Assembly: GCA_018435055.1 (NCBI GenBank)
Contig: JAHDOA010000029.1
Coordinates: 1-45,065 of the forward strand
DNA: 45,065 nt
Source: Pelotomaculum sp.
GTDB taxonomy: Bacteria > Bacillota > Desulfotomaculia > Desulfotomaculales > Pelotomaculaceae
Direction: 5' to 3'
How positions within the stretch are numbered: position 1 is the first letter of the stretch; the number at the start of each line of letters is the position of its first letter. The notes below the pieces were generated by a model. It worked only from the letters and a program-made list of their open reading frames with translations, was not told the DNA's origin and did no database searches. The position numbers and the translations under genes were made by a program. Positions 7,434-15,147 of this stretch are shown here, in pieces.

Positions 7434-8447
7434 TCAACCTCCTTGTTCCTGAATTATTAACCTTCTCACCTGCTCCTGGTGCAGCAGGTGATTTCGCACT
7501 TTGATCCGTACGCGGTCCAAAACGATGGCCACGAAAATGAGCGCGCCCTGGGTGGCATAAACCAGGGTTACCCCTACCCCCAGCAGGTTTAGGGAATTTG
7601 AGATCATGCCAAGTAGCAGCGCCCCTCCCAGCATGCCCAGCGGTGTGCCCTTGCCCCCTTCCAGGCTCGCCCCGCCTAAAATAGCGCCGGCAAAAGCAAG
7701 CATCACCATGCCTTCGCCCATTGAATTTGACACTGAATTCTGCCGGCCTGCTGCTAAAAGACCAGCCACAGCGGCCAATAGGCCGGCGATAACAAAGGCG
7801 TAAATTACCATCCGTTTGGTATTAATGCCGGAAATGTAACTGGCCCTGGCGTTACCGCCGGTGGCCACAAAATGCCTGCCGAAGGCTGTATATTGCATAA
7901 TAAAATGAAAAATAAGGAAAATAATAAAAACTATAAGTACGGCTACCGGGATATTGCCGATCGTCCTGGCCTGGCCTGCGTATGTATACACTTTTGCCAG
8001 TGGGAAAATAGAAAGCGGGATTAGAAACAGCGCCAGCCCTCTCAGGATGATCATCATCGAAAGGGTTTGCAGAAACGGATTAACTTCTATTTTAGCGATA
8101 CAAATGCCATTAAATAGACCAATCAAAGCGCCAATAGCCAGAGTTAAAATTATGGCGGTTACCGGATCTAGAGAAAAAGGCAGCCAGCGGGTGGCCAAAA
8201 GCATGGCCACGCCCGGAGCAAAAACCAGGGTAGATTCCAAGGACAGGTCAAGGTGCCCGATAATCAGGATCAAACCTTGGCCCAGTACCAGCATACTCAT
8301 GATCGCCGAGTGATACAGTATGTTCACCATATTGCCATAGGTGGCAAACATGGGGGTAATGATGGCGTTAAGCAGGAAAAAACCGGCTAGAATCACCCAG
8401 ATCAGGTTATCCAGTAAAAAAAGCTCTATCTGTAACTTCCTAGGCAT
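7434..8447 (-). CDS. Ribose-type ABC importer, permease
   Basis: A 337-residue RbsC-family membrane protein with eight to ten hydrophobic segments. Family features seen are GQGLILIIGHLDLSLESTL (the permease signature region, about residues 55-75), NPFLQTLSMMIILRGLAL, and a glycine-rich AGAILGGASLEGGKGT stretch near residue 255. It forms the transmembrane channel with the ATPase encoded at 8496 and takes substrate from the lipoprotein at 5972. Start ATG 8447 follows AAAGGAG by 12 bases. Order ATPase-permease-binding protein is typical of this importer class. Confidence 0.88.
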   Translation of the reverse strand: MPRKLQIELFLLDNLIWVILAGFFLLNAIITPMFATYGNMVNILYHSAIMSMLVLGQGLILIIGHLDLSLESTLVFAPGVAMLLATRWLPFSLDPVTAIILTLAIGALIGLFNGICIAKIEVNPFLQTLSMMIILRGLALFLIPLSIFPLAKVYTYAGQARTIGNIPVAVLIVFIIFLIFHFIMQYTAFGRHFVATGGNARASYISGINTKRMVIYAFVIAGLLAAVAGLLAAGRQNSVSNSMGEGMVMLAFAGAILGGASLEGGKGTPLGMLGGALLLGMISNSLNLLGVGVTLVYATQGALIFVAIVLDRVRIKVRNHLLHQEQVRRLIIQEQGG

Positions 8448-8495
8448 TAAACTAAACTACTCCTTTGTTAATTAACTAACTTAAATGCAACCAAA

Positions 8496-10049
8496 TCAGG
8501 AACATTTGTCCTGCACGCCACCCTGAACAGCCAGGAACAAATCGTTTTCTTTCAGCTCTCCGCGCAAAAACTCACCGGTGATCCTGCCTTTATAAATGAT
8601 CAAGATCCGGTCGCAGATGTTGATCAGGTCCTCAAGGCCTGGTGACGTTATAATTACGCCGGCGTCCCGGCTCAAGTTATTTTTTACGATGTTTAATATC
8701 CCCTGCTTGGCGGATATATCTACTCCCTTGGTGGGTTCGTCCAATAGGAAAACGTGCGGCCTGGCTGCCGCGATCTTGCCTACTACAACCTTTTGCTTGT
8801 TGCCGCCGCTGAGCTGACTGACTTCCTGTTCCGGAGAGGCGACTTTTATATCCAATCCTTTAATTAGGTTAGCCACTGCTTTTTTTTCTTTATTTCTGTT
8901 GATCAGCAGTCCTTTTTTTACATTATTTAATGAATTTAATATTAAATTTTCCCTGACACTGAGGTTGTTGATCAGGCCTTCCTTTTCCCTGTCCTCAGGC
9001 AAGTAAACAATACCATCTTTGAGAGCTTCCGCAGGCGACGCAAAACGCCGCTTTTGTCCATTTGCATAAATAGCGCCCTCATCCGGGTGATCGATGCCGA
9101 CAATTCCTTTAAATATTTCAGTCCTGCCGCTTCCCCTGAGGCCTGCCAGCCCTAGTACCTCCCCCTTTTTGAGCTTGAAAGTAATTTTGTGATAGACGCC
9201 CAGCCTGGTCAGGTTCTCCACCGAAAGGACTATTTCACTCATATCCTTTAATTGCGCGGTGTCTGCCTCAATATCGCTGCAAAATTCTTCCCCTACAATT
9301 AGGTCTGAGAGCTTGTCCTTGTCCAGTTCCGAGCAGTTTTTTGTGATAATGCTGTGACCGTCGCGCAGGACGGTAACCCGGTCACATACTTTGAGCAGTT
9401 CTTCGGCCCGGTGGGATATAAAAAGAATTGTGCTGCCCTCTCTCTTTCTTTCCTGGATAATCCTGTACAGCAGTTCTTCATCTTTTTGTGATAACGACGC
9501 TGAGGCTTCATCCAATATTATTATATCTGACTCGTCGACGTAGCAGGCCTTAAGGACAAGCAGCAACTGCTGTTCGCTGACAGGCAGGTCACCCGCCTTC
9601 ACCCTGACATTAATATCCAAAGCGGCCTTTTTTACTACCTGTTCCGCTTTCGCGTACAGTTCCGTCCAGTTGATTAGCCTGCCCTTCCTGGTATAATCAG
9701 AAATAAAAAGGTTCTCCGCCACGGTAAAGTCCAGGATTAACTGCGGCTCCTGAGGAACAAAAGCAATCTTTTTTTTCCTGGCGTCAATTCTGGACAGGCT
9801 GTCATAGCCTTTGCCGCCAACAAATATCCGGCCACCGGTCGGCGTTATGATCCCGGCGATAATTTCGACAAGGGTGGACTTTCCCGCCCCGTTCTTGCCG
9901 ATAATGCCGTGCACTTCACCCTTTTTGACATCGATGTTAACCTTGTGCAGCGCCACCGTGCCGGGGTAAATTTTAGATATATCCTGCAACTTAAGCGCGG
10001 TGTCGCCTGGGCAAACTACCGACGGTGCGTCTTTGTCCTGATGGTCCAA
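8496..10049 (-). CDS. Ribose-type ABC importer, fused double ATPase
   Basis: A 517-residue RbsA-like protein with two nucleotide-binding domains. Domain 1 has Walker A GKNGAGKST near residue 52, a degenerate signature (LPVSEQQLLL) and Walker B IIILDEASASL. Domain 2 has a degenerate Walker A (GLRGSGRTE), a complete LSGGNKQK signature and Walker B VFLLDEPTKGVD. Asymmetry between a catalytic and a degenerate site is usual for this family. A TTG start at 10049 is supported by AAGGGGGT seven bases upstream. It sits 27 bases downstream of the second hisD-like gene, so both are probably co-transcribed. Confidence 0.9.
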   Translation of the reverse strand: MDHQDKDAPSVVCPGDTALKLQDISKIYPGTVALHKVNIDVKKGEVHGIIGKNGAGKSTLVEIIAGIITPTGGRIFVGGKGYDSLSRIDARKKKIAFVPQEPQLILDFTVAENLFISDYTRKGRLINWTELYAKAEQVVKKAALDINVRVKAGDLPVSEQQLLLVLKACYVDESDIIILDEASASLSQKDEELLYRIIQERKREGSTILFISHRAEELLKVCDRVTVLRDGHSIITKNCSELDKDKLSDLIVGEEFCSDIEADTAQLKDMSEIVLSVENLTRLGVYHKITFKLKKGEVLGLAGLRGSGRTEIFKGIVGIDHPDEGAIYANGQKRRFASPAEALKDGIVYLPEDREKEGLINNLSVRENLILNSLNNVKKGLLINRNKEKKAVANLIKGLDIKVASPEQEVSQLSGGNKQKVVVGKIAAARPHVFLLDEPTKGVDISAKQGILNIVKNNLSRDAGVIITSPGLEDLINICDRILIIYKGRITGEFLRGELKENDLFLAVQGGVQDKCS

Positions 10050-10076
10050 ATACTTTACCCCCTTTCGCAGGACTAA

Positions 10077-11336
10077 TTACTTGCCCCTGCGCTTGTCTGC
10101 AGAACGCTGGTGAACCTTTAGCCCTTCCACTCCGGCCAGGTGGGAACAGGCGTCCGCCAGGCTGGCGGCGCCCTCCCCGGTTAGTTTCTGGAAGGATGAT
10201 ACTTTAACGAAAATGCCTGCCCATACCCCGCTGGAGAAGCGGGAACAACCCATTGTCGGCAGTATGTGATTTGTTCCCGATATATAGTCGCCAAATGCCA
10301 CGGGAGCATTTTCACCGATAAAAAGTGAACCGTAATTGTGCAGTTTATTAATCAGTTCATTATTTTTCATTGTTAGCAGGACAAGGTGCTCCGGCGCAAA
10401 CTGGTCCGATACTGCGGCAGCTTCGCTCAGAGTATCCACCAGGATGACCTGCCCGTTATCCTCCCAGGCTTTTAAAGCCGTCTTCCCGGTTTCCAACGAG
10501 CCGGCTTCAATGTAAATAGACTCCAGCACCTGTCCGGCCAGTTTGCTGCTGTCCGTCACCAGGATACCCCCGGCTGTGGGATCATGCTCACACTGGGCCA
10601 GCAGGTCACAGGCCACGGTGGCGGGATCTGCGTCTTGATCAGCAATAATCAATACCTCGCTGGGTCCGGCCAGGATATCGATGCCCACAATACCGCTAAC
10701 CTGCCTCTTAGCTTCAGTTACATAAGCATTTCCCGGCCCTACGATCATATCAACCCGCGGTATACTTACCGTCCCGCAAGCATAGGCGGCCACAGCCTGG
10801 GCGCCGCCCATGCAGTAGATTTCGTCGGCGCCGGCTATATCCATAGCCACCAGCACAGCCGGGTGTATCCCGGCAAAGGCCTTTGCCGGCGGCGAACAGG
10901 CCGCCACTCTCTTTACTCCGGCCACCCTGGCCGGGACGATCGACATGAGGGCGGAGGAAGGCAACGGGTAGCGCCCGCCGGGCACATATGCGCCGCAGGA
11001 AGATACCGGAATCAACCTGTGTCCCAGTATAACTCCCGGCGAGCTTTCGTATTCCAGCGGCAGCAGGCACTCAATTTGTTTTTCCGCGAAGGATCTAATT
11101 CGGGCGGCAGCCAAGCGTAAATATTCAATGGTTTTCTCGTCAATCCGGCTATATGCTTTTTTTACTTCCTCCGGCGACACCCGTAAATTACTGAGCGCCA
11201 CCCCGTCATAGCGGCGGGTCAGCTCCAACAGAGCCTGATTGCCCCCTACGCGCACGTTTTCAATTATTTTCGCCACATCTTCTTCGATGCTAACAATTTT
11301 TGCGCTTGTTTCTGCCGCCTTTTTTATAAATATCAT
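10077..11336 (-). CDS. hisD: HisD-family dehydrogenase with complete active site
   Basis: A 419-residue protein with the full set of histidinol dehydrogenase residues: GPGNAYV, AGPSEVL, metal ligands Q248 and H251 (AQCEHD), catalytic E316-H317 (APEHL), D350 (FGDYISGTNHILPT) and H409 (EGLKVH). The family oxidises an alcohol to a carboxylic acid with two NAD+. It is the first gene of the ABC importer cluster and is paired with a second, degenerate-metal-site HisD 4 kb downstream. In this setting it may act as a polyol or sulfopropanediol-type dehydrogenase (HpsN-like) rather than in histidine synthesis; the sequence alone cannot separate these. The start is ATG 11336 with only AAGGCGG upstream. 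Confidence 0.85.
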   Translation of the reverse strand: MIFIKKAAETSAKIVSIEEDVAKIIENVRVGGNQALLELTRRYDGVALSNLRVSPEEVKKAYSRIDEKTIEYLRLAAARIRSFAEKQIECLLPLEYESSPGVILGHRLIPVSSCGAYVPGGRYPLPSSALMSIVPARVAGVKRVAACSPPAKAFAGIHPAVLVAMDIAGADEIYCMGGAQAVAAYACGTVSIPRVDMIVGPGNAYVTEAKRQVSGIVGIDILAGPSEVLIIADQDADPATVACDLLAQCEHDPTAGGILVTDSSKLAGQVLESIYIEAGSLETGKTALKAWEDNGQVILVDTLSEAAAVSDQFAPEHLVLLTMKNNELINKLHNYGSLFIGENAPVAFGDYISGTNHILPTMGCSRFSSGVWAGIFVKVSSFQKLTGEGAASLADACSHLAGVEGLKVHQRSADKRRGK

Positions 11337-11520
11337 TGCTTTTCGCCGCCTTAAGCTGGTTTTTGGTTTAATTTTAACAGATTTATTAGATAGGACAAAG
11401 CCCCGGCCCAGCGCACCCCGCCAATTTTATTTTTCCCCGGTTGGCGTCAATTGTCAAATCATCTACCTGCGGACTATTGGTGATCATACCACAGATTAAA
11501 TTAAAAATCCTCCTATCGTT

Positions 11521-11554
11521 CGACAAAATCCACAAGGGACGACAAAATATTATA
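11521..11554 (-). promoter_or_regulatory. Candidate promoter/operator upstream of the HisD-ABC cluster
   Basis: CGACAAAAT occurs twice in direct orientation (11521-11529 and 11540-11548), 19 bases apart or about two helical turns, and directly abuts a minus-strand TATAAT (11549-11554). The -35 region is poor. The arrangement suits a regulator binding two half-sites at the promoter. Nothing else is seen in 11337-11608 apart from a TTGACA at about 11450-11455 without a matching -10. Confidence 0.4.
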
Positions 11555-11608
11555 GTCTAATAAATTTTAAACACCCGTGACGCAAACCGTTGATATAAAC
11601 AAAAGTAA

Positions 11609-11628
11609 GCAGGGGCTCGCACCCCTGC
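11609..11628 (-). terminator. Terminator of the surface-protein operon
   Basis: Minus-strand stem GCAGGGG/CCCCTGC (7 bp, six-base loop) followed by TTACTTTTGTTT, 50 bases after the stop of the last gene of the 20169-11678 operon. Confidence 0.7.
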
Positions 11629-11677
11629 CCAATCCCCAAAGCTATATATTGCAGGTACATAGCTTTAAACTAGCAGT

Positions 11678-12559
11678 TTAATGTATTTTGTATGCAAAGG
11701 TTGCCACATCACTATTATTCTTTCCAAGACCAACAGCGAGGGCTTTTATGGTCATGTTCTGGTTAACAATGATGACACGGCTTGGCTCTTGTTTAAAATA
11801 GGTTGTGCCGGGATTGTAAACCAGGCTTTTTTCATTCGGCTCACTTCCGTCCAAAGTGTAATATATTTTAACCGTATCCAGGTTTGGATGTTGCAAAACT
11901 ACACCTGTTCCTGGTTCAACCTCACCGGGCGCTGGTTCGGCGCTGATGGGCGCCCAACGGCCCGCTTCAGTTGTGGACACCTCAATCAGCGCCACATCTC
12001 TGACGAAGGCGGGAACAACCACCTCGTTTAACCCAGTCTGCCCAATCAGCAGGCGCAGGCCACTGCCCCTGGCCTGGCTCAAATCGCGGCTCCCTTCCCG
12101 GTGCTCCCAGGCCAAAATAGCCGGTACCTCCACTGCCTCCCTGTCACTGCCTTCCATTAACCCGGGGAAGTAAAAACGCCGCTCGTCCAGCTGTTCCCTG
12201 GTCAGGACAATGGTGTATCCGTCCGCGCCCGTTATCTTAATGGTTTTGGCGGTATCAGATATGCCGGCCTTTGTTAACAAGTAGGAGAGGGAAAGGCCGC
12301 TACCAACAAAAAAATTTTTTGTCCCCACGTTATTGACGGTGGAATAGCATACGCCTACCACAGCATCCTGCAAGCCCTTTAATTCATCTACTGTGTACCG
12401 GCACGGCTGTCCCACCCCGTTACCCGTGATCTGCAAGACGCCCGAAACAAATTTGGGCGCATTATTTTTTGCGTTTTTTGCACAACCAGCTGGCAGGACT
12501 AAAATGGCCAGCGTCAGGACAACTGTAATTGCTTCGAACAACTTGAGTCGTCTGATCAT
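11678..12559 (-). CDS. Lipoprotein with sulfite-oxidase-like module and chitobiase-type C-terminal domain
   Basis: A 293-residue predicted lipoprotein; the start at ATG 12559 is preferred because ATAGGAG lies 11 bases upstream and the resulting signal peptide ends LVLPAGC (C26 lipidated). Residues about 45-205 resemble the sulfite-oxidase/molybdopterin fold (GVLQITGNGVGQ, then FFVGSGLSLSYLL, then KITGADGYTIVL), but the molybdopterin-coordinating cysteine motif is not evident; VCYSTVN lies at that position. Residues about 210-293 form a chitobiase/hexosaminidase C-terminal Ig-like domain (YYTLDGSEPN...IKALAVGLGKNNSD). It is the last gene of an operon whose other members carry the same pair of domains on SLH or membrane anchors. 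Ligand unknown. Confidence 0.75.
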   Translation of the reverse strand: MIRRLKLFEAITVVLTLAILVLPAGCAKNAKNNAPKFVSGVLQITGNGVGQPCRYTVDELKGLQDAVVGVCYSTVNNVGTKNFFVGSGLSLSYLLTKAGISDTAKTIKITGADGYTIVLTREQLDERRFYFPGLMEGSDREAVEVPAILAWEHREGSRDLSQARGSGLRLLIGQTGLNEVVVPAFVRDVALIEVSTTEAGRWAPISAEPAPGEVEPGTGVVLQHPNLDTVKIYYTLDGSEPNEKSLVYNPGTTYFKQEPSRVIIVNQNMTIKALAVGLGKNNSDVATFAYKIH

Positions 12560-12633
12560 ACGGGATAACACTCCTATCACAGAGTACCGCCACCAGGTTT
12601 AGCTCCTATTTACTTCTGTGCCGCATTTTTCAA

Positions 12634-14145
12634 TCACTGCTTAGCCAATGCCTTGATAATGACGGTCGCTGCCTCAGCCCGGCTCGCCCTCCCCTGGGGC
12701 TGAATGGTATTGTCCGGGTATCCGCTCATAATCCCGTTCTGTACAACAGCACCCACAGCCTGCTTAGCCCATGGCGAAATACTGCCGTTATCGGCAAAAC
12801 CGGTTTCACCGCCAATGGAAGCCAGGCGGGCCGCTTTGAAAATCATTACTGCCATTTGCTCCCTGGTAATTAGGTCGTCCGGGCCAAAGGTACTGTCATC
12901 ATAACCATTGATGATCCCTCCGGCTGTCGCCGCTGCTATTTGTTCTTTTGCCCAGTGGCCGGCAGTATCAGCAAATATTTTACCACTCCTGCTCTCCAGT
13001 TTAAAGGTCTTGACCAGTATACCGGCAAACTCCGCCCTGCTGATGCTCTTATTCGGCTTGAAAGTCCCATCCGGGTACCCGCCGATAGCGCCGGTGGTCA
13101 CGAGTGTCTCAATGTGCCTCTGCGCCCAGTGGCCGCTCACGTCTTTAAGGGACGGTGCTTCTTTCTTTTCAACCTCTTCGGCCTCTCCTTCTTCTCCAGC
13201 CTGCCCGGTGGCGGCAACCTTGTACGTATAGGTGGCTACCTCGCTGTCCTTTTTACCAGGTCCAATGGTCACAGCCTTGATAACAGTGTCTTGATTGATC
13301 GGCCCAATCGGTTTATTGTATTTACCCAGCACATCCGCTCGCGCCGACCACCAGCGTTTGGCAATCCAGTTGTACATCGGGCTGTTAAATGTGGGGGTAC
13401 TGCCGTTGGTTGTATAATATACCTTGTCATCGTCCATGTTTTCATTGCTCAGAGCCACCATTGTTCCCGCCGGTACAAATCCGCCCTCCGGGTTTGCCCG
13501 CGGTGTGTCCCAGCGGGGCGGATCATCCGTCAGCACCTCAATTTTGTTCAGGTATTTTACAAACAAGTTGCCGTTCTGTTCGGTAACCGCCCGCTGGCCC
13601 AGCATTAGCAGCGGTGTGTTCAAATCGCTCATATAAGCCGGGTTGTCGCTGCCCTCCACGCTCACCAGGGCAACAATCGGTTCCACAGGCCTGGCGTCTG
13701 CCGTAGAACCGGCGATGTTCCCATCACTGTCTGTCCCGCTGTCATCTTTAAAATATGGAAAGCAGTAACGTTTGTCAACCAGCAGCTCCTTTAACGTAAG
13801 CGTGGTGGTATAGCCGTCATTAGAAGTAAATTTGATCATGGTGGCGTTTCCTTTAATTCCCACCGCACTGAAAAGGTCACGCAGTTGCACCCCGGCGCCG
13901 GTATACCATTTTTTTGTCGGCCAGGTATTTACTGCGCTGTAGACCTGTTGATGCTGCTGCATTTCTGCCAGTTGATCCCGGGTGAAAACGCCGGGGTTGG
14001 CTACACCATCTCCAGTGACTTCAAGCTGAAAATCCCGCGCGGCAAAGACATCTTGCGGCGTGATCATAGTCAGGACGCCAAAAAGCAGCACGCCAAACGC
14101 GCCAGCCAGGAGGACATACAGTAATTTGTTCTTCACGGCTCGCAT
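12634..14145 (-). CDS. SLH surface protein with sulfite-oxidase-like module
   Basis: A 503-residue exported protein. ATG 14145 is preferred over an upstream in-frame start because AAGGGGGAA precedes it and the signal peptide then begins MRAVKNKLLYVLLAG. Domain order: signal peptide to about 35, sulfite-oxidase-like module (LEVTGDGVANPGVFT, NTWPTKKWYTGAGVQLRDL, FTSNDGYTTTL, LMLGQRAVTEQNGNLFVKYL) to about 210, chitobiase-like domain to about 310, a Glu-rich linker, and three SLH repeats (GGYPDGTFKPNKSISRAEF, NGYDDSTFGPDDLITREQM, SGYPDNTIQPQGRASRAEA). It would be displayed on the wall polymer. It follows the DUF2149 gene within the same operon. The usual molybdopterin cysteine is absent (YSAVN), so the bound ligand is uncertain. 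Confidence 0.82.
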   Translation of the reverse strand: MRAVKNKLLYVLLAGAFGVLLFGVLTMITPQDVFAARDFQLEVTGDGVANPGVFTRDQLAEMQQHQQVYSAVNTWPTKKWYTGAGVQLRDLFSAVGIKGNATMIKFTSNDGYTTTLTLKELLVDKRYCFPYFKDDSGTDSDGNIAGSTADARPVEPIVALVSVEGSDNPAYMSDLNTPLLMLGQRAVTEQNGNLFVKYLNKIEVLTDDPPRWDTPRANPEGGFVPAGTMVALSNENMDDDKVYYTTNGSTPTFNSPMYNWIAKRWWSARADVLGKYNKPIGPINQDTVIKAVTIGPGKKDSEVATYTYKVAATGQAGEEGEAEEVEKKEAPSLKDVSGHWAQRHIETLVTTGAIGGYPDGTFKPNKSISRAEFAGILVKTFKLESRSGKIFADTAGHWAKEQIAAATAGGIINGYDDSTFGPDDLITREQMAVMIFKAARLASIGGETGFADNGSISPWAKQAVGAVVQNGIMSGYPDNTIQPQGRASRAEAATVIIKALAKQ

Positions 14146-14192
14146 TGAAAATTCCCCCTTCAATTTTATAATAATCACACGCGGTACACTCT

Positions 14193-14519
14193 TTACTGCT
14201 GGTTGGTCAGCATAAACAGCTTTCCGGTAGCCGGATCCTTATAGACAGTGCCCATCTTTTGATAAGACCTGCCCCGGCCCTCCTCACTCTCAACCAGGTC
14301 ATCGCGTATGTCCGGCTCTTCCGTAAGCTCCTGCCCGCGGTCCAGGTTGATGCGATCCCCTCTTGCAGTCAGGTCGACATTCCAGTTGAGGACCAGCGCC
14401 AGCATCAGCCCGCACGCGAACACAAGCATGGCGTCCACGATGTTAATGGCCCCTTCCAGGGGATTGTTCTCTTCTCTGTCCCTAAGCCTTCCCCTGCTCC
14501 TCAGCCCGCCTCCCAACAC
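14193..14519 (-). CDS. DUF2149-type membrane protein (ExbD-like partner)
   Basis: A GTG start at 14519 is preferred because GGAGG lies six bases upstream; a longer upstream frame would run deep into the preceding gene. The 108-residue product has an N-terminal basic region, one transmembrane segment (INIVDAMLVFACGLMLALVL, with an Asp at its start as in ExbD/MotB-like partners) and an acidic outside tail. It overlaps the ExbB-like gene by 38 bases, indicating translational coupling. DUF2149 proteins are often encoded beside MotA/TolQ/ExbB homologues in archaea and Firmicutes. The likely role is the peptidoglycan- or partner-facing half of a proton channel. Confidence 0.72.
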   Translation of the reverse strand: MLGGGLRSRGRLRDREENNPLEGAINIVDAMLVFACGLMLALVLNWNVDLTARGDRINLDRGQELTEEPDIRDDLVESEEGRGRSYQKMGTVYKDPATGKLFMLTNQQ

Positions 14520-15147
14520 CAAACACCTCCAATATGCCTTCCAGCAGCGCTTCAAGAGATGATAAATAGTCCTCATACCACCTTTTTCGCTGCCGGGAAA
14601 TGAAGAATGCAACACCAGCCGCGGCGAGTCCTGTCACAGTCGCGTCAAAGGCAGTGAGCAACGAATCGGCGAGCCCCTTGGGATCGCCCTGGCCCAGGGC
14701 GATTAAACCAGGTCCCAGCGGGATCAGTGTAGCCATCAAACCAAACATGGGACCCAGCCTGGCTATCAGATCGGTGCGGTTTGTTATCCGCACATAATGG
14801 AGCTCCTCTGTGGCCAGCAGACGACGCGCCAGGGCCTGGTATGGCGCAGCAGGCAACCCACTATGGCTGACCATTTCCATTAAGGCCAATTTCTGCCGCC
14901 GTAGGAGTCCGCTGTTTTCGATCAGGCTCTGGACTTCCCCTTTGTTTGTTTTCTGTAGCGAATCCAGCAACGCGGGTACATCTACCCTGGTATTGCGCCG
15001 CTCCTGCCAAATTTCCACCACCAGGCCGCCCAGTTCGAAAACCACACATGCCACCAGTAAAAGCAGGACCGCGATAGTAGGCGCCAGCAAACCGGATGAA
15101 ATGGCGTGCATTGTTTCTTTAAGTGGCGCTAAAAGAGATATTGTCAA
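14482..15147 (-). CDS. MotA/TolQ/ExbB-family proton channel protein
   Basis: A 221-residue membrane protein with a transmembrane segment at about 20-42 and two more around 125-180, the three-helix layout of ExbB/TolQ. The family signature region RLGPMFGLMATLIPLGPGLIALG is followed by TAFDATVTGLAAAGVAFF, where the polar Thr residues line the channel in ExbB. Such proteins use the proton gradient to move an attached partner. It overlaps the upstream membrane-anchored surface protein by ATGA and the downstream DUF2149 gene by 38 bases. An ExbB-like motor inside a surface-protein operon of a monoderm is unusual. Confidence 0.85.
   Translation of the reverse strand: MTISLLAPLKETMHAISSGLLAPTIAVLLLLVACVVFELGGLVVEIWQERRNTRVDVPALLDSLQKTNKGEVQSLIENSGLLRRQKLALMEMVSHSGLPAAPYQALARRLLATEELHYVRITNRTDLIARLGPMFGLMATLIPLGPGLIALGQGDPKGLADSLLTAFDATVTGLAAAGVAFFISRQRKRWYEDYLSSLEALLEGILEVFGVGRRAEEQGKA

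Noticed and set aside
13389-13636. Plus-strand frames inside the SLH genes
   Set aside because: Shadows of GC-rich minus-strand coding sequence, without ribosome sites.
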